From contig NZ_JAAGSC010000043.1 in assembly GCF_010499265.1 (NCBI RefSeq), positions 69,843-133,842 of the forward strand: DNA of 64,000 nucleotides, in the 5' to 3' direction. The position numbers were made by a program, and so were the translations under genes. The notes under the pieces are model-generated. The model was not told the DNA's origin. It ran no database searches and was given only the letters and a program-made list of their open reading frames with translations. Source of the DNA: Wenzhouxiangella limi. Lineage in GTDB: Bacteria; Pseudomonadota; Gammaproteobacteria; Xanthomonadales; Wenzhouxiangellaceae. Position 1 is the first letter of the stretch. Every line of letters starts with the position of its first letter. Shown in pieces: positions 35,389-45,086 of the stretch.

Positions 35389-35525
35389 TCCGAAACGGGC
35401 GCGGCTTCGGGTAGTCCGTACCCGGTTGCGCATAAGCTGGTGGACCCGGCCTCGCGCCGAGTTCCACCCGGCGCAGGCATTCTGCTACCTTATCCAGCCT
35501 GTCCCGGACCCCTGGAGATTGCCTG

Positions 35526-38500
35526 ATGAAACCCCTGTTGAACGCGCGTTTCCTCCACTTCCTGCTGTTTGTTGGCCTTGTCGCGGCCTCGCTTCCGCTG
35601 ATTGCGCAGGAAGAAGACGACCCGCTGCAGCAGGCCGTCGCCGGCCTCGAGCTGCGCACGGTCGGACCGGCTTTCATGTCCGGGCGCCTGGCCGACATCG
35701 TGATCCATCCGGAAACTCACAACGTCTGGTACGTTGCCGTGGGCTCCGGTGGCCTGTGGAAAACGGTCAACTCCGGCACCACCTGGACGTCGATTTTTGA
35801 CGGACAGGGCAGCTACTCGATCGGCGCGATCACGCTCGATCCATCCAATCCCGACACGGTCTGGGTCGGCAGTGGAGAAAACGTCGGCGGACGCCACGTC
35901 GGTTACGGCGACGGGGTGTACGTCAGTCACGACGGCGGCTCGACCTGGAGCAACGCCGGCCTGAAGGCCTCGGAACACGTCGGCAAGATCATTGTGCATC
36001 CGCAGGACTCGAATACGGTCTGGGTGGCCGCCGAAGGGCCGCTGTGGAGCCCGGGCGGCGAGCGCGGTCTGTACAAGACCACCGATGGTGGCCAAACCTG
36101 GACGCGCACGCTGGTCGGAGAAGAACAGGACGATCGCTGGACCGGCGTCACTGACATCGAGATCGACCCGCGCGATCCCGATGTGCTTTACGCGGTCACC
36201 TGGCAGCGCCATCGCACGGTTGCCGCCTACGTCGGCGGCGGACCGAATTCCGGAATTCATCGCTCCAGCGACGGCGGTGAAACCTGGACCGAGCTGACCA
36301 ACGGCCTGCCGAGCAGCGACGACAACGCCAATCTGGGCAAGATCGGCATCGCCATCTCGCCGCAGGATCCGGACGTGCTCTATGCCGCCATTGAACTCGA
36401 CCAGCGCGAAGGCGGGGTCTGGCGCAGTGACGACCGCGGCGCGTCGTGGACCAAGATGTCGGATCGGATCGCCGGCGGCACCGGACCCCACTACTACCAG
36501 GAAATCTACGCCAGCCCGCATGCCTTCGATCGCATCTATTTTCTCGAAGTCCGGTCCTCGGTTTCCCACGACGGCGGCGCGACCTGGGAGTCCATCGCCG
36601 ATGCGGCCAAGCACGTCGACGATCACGCGCTGGCGTTTCGACCCAACGATCCCGACTATCTGCTGATCGGCTCCGACGGCGGGCTTTACGAGACCTTCGA
36701 CCACGCCGGCACCTGGCGCTACATCGACAACCTGCCGGTGACCCAGTTCTACAAGGTCGCAGTCGATGACGCCGAACCGTTCTACACGATCTATGGTGGC
36801 ACCCAGGACAACAACACCCAGGGCGGCCCGTCGCGCACCGACAACGTCTCCGGTATCCGCAACTCCGACTGGTTCGTGGTGCTGTTCGGCGATGGCCACC
36901 AGCCGGCCACCGAGCCCGGCAACCCCGATATCGTCTACGCCCACTGGCAGCAGGGCAACCTGGTCCGCCACGATCGCACCACCGGCGAGATCGTCTACAT
37001 CCAGCCGCAGGTGGGCCAGGACGAAGCACCCAATCGCTTCAACTGGGATGCGCCCATCCTGGTCAGCTCGCACGATCCGGCGCGCATCTATCACGCCTCG
37101 CAGCGGGTCTGGCGCTCGGATAACCGCGGCGATTCCTGGACCATGATCTCCGATGACCTGACCCGCAACCAGGACCGCTTTGACATCGAGCACATGGGTC
37201 GCCAGTGGGGCTGGAACTCGCCGTGGGACACGTTTGCGATGTCCAACTACAACACCATCACCTCGCTGGCCGAATCCCCGATCGAGGAAGGTCTGCTCTA
37301 CGCCGGGACCGATGACGGTCTGATTCAGGTTTCCGGCAACGGCGGTGAAAGCTGGCGCGAAATCGAAGTCGGGGACCTGCCCGGGGTGCCGGATACGGCG
37401 TTCGTCAACGACATCAAGGCCGACCTGTTCGACGCCGATACCGTCTACGTCGCGCTCGACAACCACAAGTACGGCGACTTCAAACCCTATCTGCTCAAGA
37501 GCACCGACCGCGGACGGCGCTGGACTTCGATTGCCGGCGATCTTCCGGAGCGCCACCTGGTCTGGCGCGTGGTCCAGGACCACGTCAAGCCGGAGTTGAT
37601 GTTTGCCGGCACCGAGTTCGGCATGTTCGTGACCGTCGACGGCGGCGAGAACTGGAAGAAGCTCAGCGGCAACGCCCCGACGATCTCGTTCCGGGACCTG
37701 GTGATCCAGCGGCGCGAGAACGATCTGGTGGGTGCCACCTTCGGGCGCGGCTTCTGGATTCTCGACGACTACAGCGTGCTGCGCGAGATCGACAGCGACA
37801 CCCTGGTCCAGGAAGCCGCGCTGTTCGATACGCGCGATGCATGGTGGTATATCGAGCGCACGCCGCTGGGCAACAACCGCCGCGGCTCGCAGGGCGACGG
37901 GCTGTATCTGGCCGACAATCCGCCGTTTGGCGCAGTGTTTACCTATCACCTCGGCGACGGTTACCGGACGCTGGAAGAACAGCGGCGCGAAAGCGAGAAG
38001 GCGGCCATAGCCGCGCGCGCAGACGTCCAGTTCCCGGACTGGGAACGCATCGAGGCCGAGCAGCGTCAGCCTGATCCGGCCGTGCTGCTGACCGTTCGCG
38101 ACGGCGAGGGCAACGTGGTCCGCCGCCTGCAGGGACCGGCTTCGGCCGGCCTCCATCGCGTCGCCTGGGACCTGCGCTACCCGCCACCTAATGCGGTCGG
38201 CGCATCCGGCGGGTGGGGCGAGCCGGAAGGCTTCATGGTCGTGCCCGGAACCTACTCGGTCGAGCTGGCAAAACGAATCGACGGCGAAGTGACCGCGCTT
38301 GCCGGTCCGCGCGAATTCGAGGTGGTGCGCATGCGAAGCGGTGCGCTCGACGGCGCTGAGCCGGCAGAAACGGTGGCATTCTGGAAACGTCTTTCCAGCC
38401 TGATGCGGCAGGTTTCAGCGGCCAACCGGGCGATCGAGATGGCGCACGACAAGCTCGACGCCATGGCGACCGCGCTCGAGCGCTCGACCGCGCCCGCCGG

Positions 38501-38822
38501 TGACCTCGACAGCGAACTCTACGCGATCTCCCAGCAACTGCACGCGCTGGCCGAACAGCTGCAGGGCAAGCAGAGCATGGAGCGCCTCAACGAACCGCAG
38601 GGACCGACCATCGGCCAGCGCATGTTCGTGGCCATGATCGGCACCGGACGTTCGACCTACGGTCCGACGCCGACGCACGAAATGACCATGGATATCGCCG
38701 AACAGGAATTCGCCGACGTCAAGCGCGAGCTCAACGCGCTCATCGACGAGCGGATTCCAGCGCTCGAACGGGCGCTTGAACAGGCCGGCGCGCCGTGGAC
38801 GCCCGGGGCGCCGATTCCCTGA
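35526..38822 (+). CDS. Secreted VPS10/sortilin-like Asp-box (BNR) repeat protein
   Basis: 1098 residues with a signal peptide ending near IAQ; GGAG sits eight bases before the ATG. I count eleven Asp-box motifs (S/T-x-D-x-G-x-x-W type), such as VNSGTTWTSI, SHDGGSTWSN, TTDGGQTWTR, SSDGGETWTE, SDDRGASWTK and TVDGGENWKK, spread from about 80 to 720, giving one or two beta-propellers. The last 300 residues include an Ig-like segment (VRRLQGPASAGLHRVAWDLR) and a helical end. Bacterial members are called glycosyl hydrolases, but no catalytic residues are certain. Confidence 0.85.
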   Translation: MKPLLNARFLHFLLFVGLVAASLPLIAQEEDDPLQQAVAGLELRTVGPAFMSGRLADIVIHPETHNVWYVAVGSGGLWKTVNSGTTWTSIFDGQGSYSIGAITLDPSNPDTVWVGSGENVGGRHVGYGDGVYVSHDGGSTWSNAGLKASEHVGKIIVHPQDSNTVWVAAEGPLWSPGGERGLYKTTDGGQTWTRTLVGEEQDDRWTGVTDIEIDPRDPDVLYAVTWQRHRTVAAYVGGGPNSGIHRSSDGGETWTELTNGLPSSDDNANLGKIGIAISPQDPDVLYAAIELDQREGGVWRSDDRGASWTKMSDRIAGGTGPHYYQEIYASPHAFDRIYFLEVRSSVSHDGGATWESIADAAKHVDDHALAFRPNDPDYLLIGSDGGLYETFDHAGTWRYIDNLPVTQFYKVAVDDAEPFYTIYGGTQDNNTQGGPSRTDNVSGIRNSDWFVVLFGDGHQPATEPGNPDIVYAHWQQGNLVRHDRTTGEIVYIQPQVGQDEAPNRFNWDAPILVSSHDPARIYHASQRVWRSDNRGDSWTMISDDLTRNQDRFDIEHMGRQWGWNSPWDTFAMSNYNTITSLAESPIEEGLLYAGTDDGLIQVSGNGGESWREIEVGDLPGVPDTAFVNDIKADLFDADTVYVALDNHKYGDFKPYLLKSTDRGRRWTSIAGDLPERHLVWRVVQDHVKPELMFAGTEFGMFVTVDGGENWKKLSGNAPTISFRDLVIQRRENDLVGATFGRGFWILDDYSVLREIDSDTLVQEAALFDTRDAWWYIERTPLGNNRRGSQGDGLYLADNPPFGAVFTYHLGDGYRTLEEQRRESEKAAIAARADVQFPDWERIEAEQRQPDPAVLLTVRDGEGNVVRRLQGPASAGLHRVAWDLRYPPPNAVGASGGWGEPEGFMVVPGTYSVELAKRIDGEVTALAGPREFEVVRMRSGALDGAEPAETVAFWKRLSSLMRQVSAANRAIEMAHDKLDAMATALERSTAPAGDLDSELYAISQQLHALAEQLQGKQSMERLNEPQGPTIGQRMFVAMIGTGRSTYGPTPTHEMTMDIAEQEFADVKRELNALIDERIPALERALEQAGAPWTPGAPIP

Positions 38823-38860
38823 GGATTGGCCATGGCGGCGGATGGCCAAGAGCCTATCGT

Positions 38861-40732
38861 TCAGCCTTCCGCCAGGCGCCAGTGGCGATCCAGTCGCCGG
38901 ATGATGGCAGCAAATCGCTCATCGTCCCGCAGCGGGTCCAGGAACGGGTGGTAGCGGAGCACGATGGTCTGGTTGTCGTTCCATCCGTTTCGACCCAGGG
39001 CATCGAGGGCGGCGTCAAGCTCGCCCAGGCCGAGCCGGGCAATGCCGAGGGCATAGCCAGCGTCGCTGGCGGCGATGGTTTCGGTTAGCTGGCGCGCCCT
39101 TTGGGTCTCGCCGGCCTGGGCGTGGGCGGCTGCCAGCCAGGCCCGGTACTCGGGAATCGAGTCTTCGCTGACATGGTCAAGCGCGGTCTCCATGGCGGTG
39201 ATTGCCTCGCGGTGACGCCCTTCAAACAGCAAAGCCTGCCCTTCCAGTAGCCACGCCAGCGCATAACCGGGGGAAAGCTGTCGGGCCTTGCGGGCGTAGT
39301 CGAGGGCTGGACCCGGCTGGCCGTCGGCGAGGGTGAGAAACGCCAGGGACATGTTGACCGCGGGTGAGGCAGGTGCGCGCTGGACCTGCTGCTGAGTCAG
39401 CGCCAGCCCCTCGTCCAGATTGCCTGCGACCGCCTGCATCCAGGCCAGCCAGCCGATGTGATCCGAAGACAGCGCATGGGCCCTGCCCAGGGCCTCCAGG
39501 GCGGCGGGTCCGTTGTGGTCGAGAATCATGTGAACCACGCCCAGCACCATGTGTGCCCTGGGCAGATCGGGCTCCAGCTCCAGCGCCGTCATGGCATTTG
39601 CCCGCGCCCGCGGCAATGTCTGTTCAGCGTCTTCATGGCCGTAATAGACCAGCAGCGTTTGCGCGTCGGCCAGCTCGGCCCAGGCGTCGGGGTAGTCCCG
39701 GTCCTGGTCGATGGCCTGGCGGAAAAGTTCCGCCGCCCGGCGCATGGCGAGTTCCGTTCGCCGGCCGAGCAGGGTGGCGCCACGGATCATTAGTGCATAG
39801 GCCTCGAGATTTTCGGTGGGAACGCGCACGACCCGATCCGCTTCGTCGGGGCTCAGGTGCGCCTGCATGGCACTGGCGATGTCGTCGACGATGTCGGCCT
39901 GGATGGCAAACAGGTTCTCGGCGGTGAGTTCACGCCGATAGGTTCGGGCCCAGGCATGCGTGTCGGAAGCGGCATCAATCAGCTGGGCATTGACCTGGAT
40001 TTCGTCACCGACTTGCTGAATGGCGCCCTCCATGACCCATGCCACGTTCAGCTCGCGCGCAATTTCGGGAATCGGCTGGTCGGAATCGCGGTATTGCCTG
40101 ACCGAGGTCGAAGAGATGACCCGCAGATCGGCGACATTCGACAACCGGGTCAGCAGGTCGTGGTGGATGCCTTCGGAAAACGGGTTGTGCAGTTTGGTGG
40201 AGAAATTGTAGAACGGTAACACCGCGATGGACTGATCCGGCTGTGCCGCGGGTTGTCGATGGCCCAGCCAAAGCCAGCCTCCAACGACCGCCAGGCCGGC
40301 GAGAGCCAGTAGCGCAAGCAGCCACCGGGGTTTGACGGCCCAGCCACTGCGGTCTGAAGCGACAGGCCGGGGCTCGGCTCGGCCGGCACCGGCGTTCGGC
40401 GCGTTTTCGTCCAATGCCCGTACTGGGGCGACCAGTCGGTAGCCGCGCTTGGGAATGGTTTTGATAAACCGCGGACTGGAGGCCTGGTCCCCCAGTTGCC
40501 GGCGCAATTCGGAAATACACCAGGTCACCGCGTCGTCGCCGACGACCGTTTCCCCCCAGACCGAGCGGCTGAAGTCTTCCCGGCTGACCACGGCACCGGC
40601 GTGCTCGGCTAGATGTACGAGCACGTCCATTGCCCGCGACGTCAGATGAACGTCACCGCCGGAACCGCTCAGACGATTCTGCTCGGGATGCACGGTCCAC
40701 TCGGCTAGGTGGAATCCGGCGCGGAGATCCAT
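38861..40732 (-). CDS. CadC-like membrane transcriptional regulator with TPR domain
   Basis: 623 residues. The N-terminal 105 form an OmpR-type winged helix (LTSRAMDVLVHLAEHAGAVV, FIKTIPKRGYRLVAPV). A membrane helix near 133-155 (WLLALLALAGLAVVGGWLWL) places the rest in the periplasm: a TolB/FlgO-like segment (SIAVLPFYNFS, VAWVMEGAIQQVGDEI) then TPR helices. This one-component design senses outside signals and binds DNA directly. It is divergent from the secreted protein gene at 40940, a likely target. Confidence 0.9.
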   Translation of the reverse strand: MDLRAGFHLAEWTVHPEQNRLSGSGGDVHLTSRAMDVLVHLAEHAGAVVSREDFSRSVWGETVVGDDAVTWCISELRRQLGDQASSPRFIKTIPKRGYRLVAPVRALDENAPNAGAGRAEPRPVASDRSGWAVKPRWLLALLALAGLAVVGGWLWLGHRQPAAQPDQSIAVLPFYNFSTKLHNPFSEGIHHDLLTRLSNVADLRVISSTSVRQYRDSDQPIPEIARELNVAWVMEGAIQQVGDEIQVNAQLIDAASDTHAWARTYRRELTAENLFAIQADIVDDIASAMQAHLSPDEADRVVRVPTENLEAYALMIRGATLLGRRTELAMRRAAELFRQAIDQDRDYPDAWAELADAQTLLVYYGHEDAEQTLPRARANAMTALELEPDLPRAHMVLGVVHMILDHNGPAALEALGRAHALSSDHIGWLAWMQAVAGNLDEGLALTQQQVQRAPASPAVNMSLAFLTLADGQPGPALDYARKARQLSPGYALAWLLEGQALLFEGRHREAITAMETALDHVSEDSIPEYRAWLAAAHAQAGETQRARQLTETIAASDAGYALGIARLGLGELDAALDALGRNGWNDNQTIVLRYHPFLDPLRDDERFAAIIRRLDRHWRLAEG

Positions 40733-40939
40733 GCGACAACCAGTTCCAGGGGGCGAAGCCCGATTGTAGCGCGCCTGTTTGCGCCCTGTTGGCGGGCTTC
40801 AACGCGGGTCCCATGTTTCTCACAGAAAAATTTCAGGGTTTGCCAAGACGCATCACAGGACATCCTGCAGGCCTCTCTGTAGCTTGAACCTCACGTCCGC
40901 GGTTTGGCGGGTTTTGGCTTGAAAAAAGAGGATACGCAA

Positions 40940-42394
40940 ATGAACGGAATTTCAATCAGAGATATCTTGACGGCAACGACAGCGCCGCTTGTTCTGGTGG
41001 CGGTTCTGGCCGGCGCTTCGGGCAGCGCCGTGGCCTCTCCGGGTCACGATGGCGACCGATCCGGTCTCGACCGGGATAATGTGCTGGAGATCATCGCGCG
41101 GCATCCGCCGGGCGGCAAGTCCGACGACCACTACGAATTCGTCCTGTCCGACAAGGAAATTCCGGCCGGCTGGACGACCATCAGGCAGGTCAATGCCTCG
41201 CACACCGTGCACTTTGTCTACATGATCAAGGTGCCCGAGGCGCAGGCCGACATGACCCGCGAGGAATATCTAGAGGGGACACCGAAGGCGTTCCAGGACG
41301 CCTGGGATCCGTATTTCGCCGGCGACGACGACGTCAATGCCTTCTTCGACAATCTCGTTTCGGCCTTGCCCGAATGGTGGGGAGACACCGTGCCCAGTGG
41401 TGGTCCCGGCTTTCTCAGCGGCGGGCGGACTGGAACGACAACCATGAATCTGGCGCCGGGGACCTATTTTGTCGAATGCTATGTGCTCGATGGCGACGGC
41501 ATATTTCACAACACCCACGGCATGCTCGAAAAACTGGTGGTCACCGAACAGGCCAACGAGGCGAGCGAACCGGAGGCCGACATGCAGGTCCGCGTTTCAG
41601 CCGCCGGCGGCATTGAGTTCGACGCCGAAAACATCCAGCCAGGCGCGAAAACCATCGAGGTCATCTTCGAAGACAATCTTGCCTACGGCCACGGCCTCGG
41701 GCACGACGTGCACCTGGTCCGCCTTGACGACGGCACCACCGTCGAGGACGTCAATGTCTGGATGAACTATCTGGATGTGGGCGCCGACGGGTTATACGCC
41801 GACCGCGGTGCGCTGATCTCCGGTGGCGACAAGCCCGAGCCCGAGACCTTTCTCGGTGGCGTTCAGGATGTCTTCGCCGCCGAGTATCCCCAGTCAGCCC
41901 ATTTCCACGTCGATCTGAAGCCGGGCCGCTACGCGTTGGTCGCCGAAGTGCCCAATCCCATGCAGCCGGACCCGGACAATCCCGAGATGAGCATGCTGAA
42001 GACATTCAGCGTAACGCCCTACGCGAGCTTGACCGGCGGTTGGTTCGACCCGGAAACAGCGGGCCAGGGCTGGAGCTTCATCGCTGCACCGTGGGGGCTT
42101 TACGGGTTCTACTTCGGTTATGACAGCACCGGTGACCCGCTGTGGCTGATGACCGAAGAGGTCCAGCCGGAAATCGAGGTCGGTGAATCGGTGACCTACG
42201 GTCTATTGAACGGTACGGGCGGCACATTCTCCAATCCGGTCGCCCCCGGAGATCTCGACTACTGGGGCGAAGTCACCTTGATATTCGATAGCTGCGAAGA
42301 AGCCACCGCGGAAATCTCCGGTCTCGATGGAACCGATACCCACGAGCTGGTTAAAATCAGTCAAACCGCCGGCTTGCCTGACTGCCGGCTGTAA
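40940..42394 (+). CDS. Secreted protein with repeated beta-sandwich domains, function unknown
   Basis: 484 residues from ATG 40940, with AGAGGA nine bases before; the signal peptide ends near AVA. Two similar halves follow: VLSDKEIPAGWTTIRQVNAS with HTVHFVYMIKVP, and FDAENIQPGAKTIEVIFEDN with GHDVHLVRLDDG, each ending in a TYFVECYVLDGDG/RYALVAEVPNP strand. They look like cupredoxin-type sandwiches. A C-terminal module (GGWFDPETAGQGWSFIAA ... GFYFGYDSTGDPLWL) occurs in secreted proteins of related bacteria. It is probably controlled by the divergent CadC-like protein. Confidence 0.8.
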   Translation: MNGISIRDILTATTAPLVLVAVLAGASGSAVASPGHDGDRSGLDRDNVLEIIARHPPGGKSDDHYEFVLSDKEIPAGWTTIRQVNASHTVHFVYMIKVPEAQADMTREEYLEGTPKAFQDAWDPYFAGDDDVNAFFDNLVSALPEWWGDTVPSGGPGFLSGGRTGTTTMNLAPGTYFVECYVLDGDGIFHNTHGMLEKLVVTEQANEASEPEADMQVRVSAAGGIEFDAENIQPGAKTIEVIFEDNLAYGHGLGHDVHLVRLDDGTTVEDVNVWMNYLDVGADGLYADRGALISGGDKPEPETFLGGVQDVFAAEYPQSAHFHVDLKPGRYALVAEVPNPMQPDPDNPEMSMLKTFSVTPYASLTGGWFDPETAGQGWSFIAAPWGLYGFYFGYDSTGDPLWLMTEEVQPEIEVGESVTYGLLNGTGGTFSNPVAPGDLDYWGEVTLIFDSCEEATAEISGLDGTDTHELVKISQTAGLPDCRL

Positions 42395-42451
42395 TGATGT
42401 CGCATCTCCCGCATCGCCGGATGCGCACCTTATGGAGTAAGGCCAGCGCAA

Positions 42452-43015
42452 ATGACTTCGGCCAGGACTGGCGTTACACGGATGGTCGTGTCGTCGACCA
42501 ACCCGGTCAAGCTTCGCGCCGCAGAGCGCGGCGTTCGGGCTGTCTTGCCGGGCGTTGAGCTGGAGTTTGTCGCCGCGGCGGTCGACTCCGGCGTCGCCGA
42601 ACAGCCTTCGAGCGATGCCGAGACGCTGCGGGGCGCAGAAAACCGGGCCCGGGCCGCGCGTGATGCGGCTCCGGGCGCCGACTACTGGTTCGGCCTAGAA
42701 GGCGGGGTCGAAGACTCGCCGCGGGGCATGCTCACGTTCGCCTGGATCGTGGTGCTGGATTGCGACGGCCGGGTCGGCCGTGCGCGCAGCGCCGCTTTCG
42801 TGCTGCCGGAAGCCGTCGCCGCCCGGGTCCGCGACGGCATGGAACTGGGGCACGCCGATGATGAAGTGTTCGCTCGCAGGGATTCAAAACGCCACGACGG
42901 CGCCATCGGGCTGCTGACCCAAGGCGCGCTGGACCGGGCTGGACTGTATGCGCCGGCGGTGACGGCGGCGATGATTCCGTTCCTCAACCCCGGCTTTTAT
43001 CCGCCTGCTGAATAA
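42452..43015 (+). CDS. yjjX: Inosine/xanthosine triphosphatase, YjjX family
   Basis: 187 residues from ATG 42452 (ATG 42482 is an alternative). It shows VSSTNPVKLRAAERG, then VDSGVAEQPSSDAETLRGA, DYWFGLEGGVED, and KRHDGAIGLLTQGALDRAGLY, all matching E. coli YjjX. The enzyme hydrolyses non-canonical purine triphosphates and protects nucleic acids. It stands alone here. Confidence 0.9.
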   Translation: MTSARTGVTRMVVSSTNPVKLRAAERGVRAVLPGVELEFVAAAVDSGVAEQPSSDAETLRGAENRARAARDAAPGADYWFGLEGGVEDSPRGMLTFAWIVVLDCDGRVGRARSAAFVLPEAVAARVRDGMELGHADDEVFARRDSKRHDGAIGLLTQGALDRAGLYAPAVTAAMIPFLNPGFYPPAE

Positions 43016-43146
43016 CCCCCGGATTCCGCACTGCCGAAGACAGCAAGTCCGACGGCGTGATACCGTGAACCAGAATATCGGTGTATCCATATTTGTTGAG
43101 CCCGCAGTGGCCGCCGCGCGTCGCCTGCGCCTAAAAAGATGCCCCC

Positions 43147-44370
43147 ATGACCGACGCCATCGGCAAGAAAATGTCCGTCCTCGACCGCTTCCTGACGGTC
43201 TGGATCTTTACCGCCATGGCCCTCGGGGTGGCGATCGGCCATTTCCTGATCGGCGATCCGGAAGCCCTGTTCGCGCCGGTCACGGTCGGGACCACCAACC
43301 TGCTGATCGCCGCCGGCCTGATCCTGATGATGTACCCGCCGCTGGCCAAGGTGAAGTACGAGCAGATCCCGAAGGTCTTCGCCAATCTGCGCATCCTGAC
43401 CCTGTCGCTGATCCAGAACTGGCTGGTCGGGCCGGTGCTGATGTTCGTCCTGGCGGTGGTCTTTCTGCACAACCATCCGGAGTACATGGTCGGCCTGATC
43501 CTGGTCGGCATCGCGCGCTGCATCGCCATGGTCCTGGTCTGGAACCAGCTGGCCAAGGGCAGCGCCGAGTACTGCGCCGGGCTGGTCGCGCTCAACAGCG
43601 TGTTCCAGATCCTGTTCTTCGGCGTCTACGCCTGGATCTTCATCACCTGGCTGCCGGGGCTGCTCGGAATCGACTTATCGGGCGTCCAGGGCATCGGCGG
43701 CAAGACCCTGGCCGACGTCACCATCGGCGAAATCTTTAAGAGCGTGATGATTTATCTGGGCATCCCGTTTGCCGCCGGAATCTTGAGCCGCGTGATCCTG
43801 ATTCCGCTCAAGGGCCACGACTGGTATGACCGGGTGTTCGTGCCACGGATCTCGCCGATTACGCTGGTCGCGCTGCTGCTGACCATCGTGGTGATGTTCA
43901 TGTTCAAGGGCGAGGCCATCGTGCGCTTGCCGTTGGATGTGCTCAGAATCGCCGTGCCGCTGACGCTGTATTTCGTCCTGATGTTTGTGGTCAGCTTCTT
44001 CATGGGCCGCTACGTGGGTGCCGACTACTCGCGCAGCGCCACCCTGGCCTTCACCGCCTCGGGCAACAACTTCGAGCTCGCCATTGCCGTGGCCATCGCC
44101 GTGTTCGGGATTGCCTCAAGCACGGCGTTTGCCACCGTGGTCGGCCCGCTGATCGAGGTGCCGGTGCTGATCGGGCTGGTCCACGTGGCCCTGTGGCTGC
44201 GGCGCAAGTATTTCCCGGCGTCCATCGTCGACGAGGCCACGGCAGCGGGCGTGGAGCAGCTGTCCAGGCGCGATCGGGAATTCTTCGAGAGCGAAAGCTG
44301 CCGCGCCCTGCGCCAGGCGCGCGCGGTGGCGGCAAAACACGCCGCCGAATCGGGCGAAAGATCGGGGTGA
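43147..44370 (+). CDS. arsB: Arsenite efflux transporter, Acr3 family
   Basis: 407 residues with ten hydrophobic helices. The Acr3 signature [16 protein letters not shown] contains the essential cysteine, and [19 protein letters not shown] carries the conserved Glu of the transport site. It exports arsenite (and antimonite) using the proton gradient. The last 45 residues are a hydrophilic extension ([20 protein letters not shown]) beyond the usual family end. No arsR or arsC is adjacent, so it may be constitutive or controlled elsewhere. Confidence 0.92.
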   Translation: MTDAIGKKMSVLDRFLTVWIFTAMALGVAIGHFLIGDPEALFAPVTVGTTNLLIAAGLILMMYPPLAKVKYEQIPKVFANLRILTLSLIQNWLVGPVLMFVLAVVFLHNHPEYMVGLILVGIARCIAMVLVWNQLAKGSAEYCAGLVALNSVFQILFFGVYAWIFITWLPGLLGIDLSGVQGIGGKTLADVTIGEIFKSVMIYLGIPFAAGILSRVILIPLKGHDWYDRVFVPRISPITLVALLLTIVVMFMFKGEAIVRLPLDVLRIAVPLTLYFVLMFVVSFFMGRYVGADYSRSATLAFTASGNNFELAIAVAIAVFGIASSTAFATVVGPLIEVPVLIGLVHVALWLRRKYFPASIVDEATAAGVEQLSRRDREFFESESCRALRQARAVAAKHAAESGERSG

Positions 44371-44461
44371 CGACAGGGTTGTTTCAGGGTTCGCGTTGGC
44401 ACGCTTGGGCCAACGCCATCGGCGCCCACGGGTAGATCAAAGCCGCCCTCATGCACGGCGC

Positions 44462-44486
44462 GAACCTTTTGCGCTTACCGGCCGTC
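44462..44486 (+). promoter_or_regulatory. ECF-type promoter upstream of the sigma remnant
   Basis: GAACC at 44462-44466 and CGTC at 44483-44486 are separated by exactly 16 bases, a canonical ECF sigma promoter arrangement. It ends 26 bases before the ATG at 44513. Such a site fits autoregulation by the sigma factor that was once intact here, or control by another ECF sigma. Confidence 0.6.
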
Positions 44487-44512
44487 GTTTAAGCAAATCC
44501 CGAGTGTTTTCC

Positions 44513-44716
44513 ATGAACCAGGCCGAACACGACATGCTGGTGATCGATGCCCAGGACGGCAGTCGGCGGGCGCTGCAGCTGTTTTACGTCAGCGGCCTGC
44601 GGATTCCGGAAATCGCCCTGGTGCTGGATATTCCCGCCGGCACGGTCAAGTCGCGCCTGCATCGTGCCCGAGGCTTACTCAAAGACCATTTCGAAGGAGA
44701 CGACGATGAGCATTGA
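44513..44716 (+). pseudogene. ECF sigma factor with large internal deletion (region 4 kept)
   Basis: 67 residues from ATG 44513. The first 22 (MNQAEHDMLVIDAQDGSRRA) are those of the start of an ECF sigma factor; they run straight into LFYVSGLRIPEIALVLDIPA then GTVKSRLHRARGLL, the region 4 helix-turn-helix. Regions 2 and the linker, roughly 100-120 residues in the family, are missing in frame. It therefore cannot bind core RNA polymerase or the -10 in the normal way. It overlaps the DUF6768 gene by 11 bases, so it may survive for coupling or as a small DNA-binding protein. Confidence 0.72.
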
Positions 44717-45086
44717 CGAAAAGATCCGCCGCGAACTGCAGCAGCAGAGCGGCCCGGTCGAAGACCTGAAGGCCGAAGAGACCGGCCTGTTCCCGATGCT
44801 GTTTCGGGTGTTTACCGGCGGGCTGGCGCGCTGGGCCGGCTTTGCCATGGCGCTGACGCTGGTGGCCTTTGGCCTGACGCTCTGGACCGGCTACGCGTTT
44901 TTTACCGCCGCAAGCGTCGATGAGCGGGTGTTCTGGGGGGTGCTGGTGCTGGCTGCCTTCCACGCCCTGAGCATGTTCAAGCTGTGGTTTTTCATGGAGA
45001 TGAACCGACATTCGGTCACCCGTGAGGTCAAGCGCGTGGAAATTGCGCTGGCGCGGCTGGACGAGCAGGGCCGGGAGCGGTCATGA
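44706..45086 (+). CDS. DUF6768-type inner-membrane protein
   Basis: 126 residues from ATG 44706, where AAGGAG lies upstream. It has a soluble acidic N-terminus, two membrane helices (AGFAMALTLVAFGLTLWTGY and VFWGVLVLAAFHALSMFKLW) and a basic C-terminus (NRHSVTREVKRVEIALARLD). Small proteins of this kind follow ECF sigma genes and may tether or modulate the sigma factor; that role is inferred from position. Its stop overlaps the next gene by four bases. Confidence 0.78.
   Translation: MSIDEKIRRELQQQSGPVEDLKAEETGLFPMLFRVFTGGLARWAGFAMALTLVAFGLTLWTGYAFFTAASVDERVFWGVLVLAAFHALSMFKLWFFMEMNRHSVTREVKRVEIALARLDEQGRERS

Noticed and set aside
35408-35424. Small hairpin (six-base arms) after the TonB receptor as a terminator
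   Set aside because: Short stem with no T-run; too weak to call.
35490-38156. 888-codon open frame on the minus strand
   Set aside because: Antisense to the Asp-box protein; its Val/Gly/Asp-rich wording is a mirror of the repeats, not a family.
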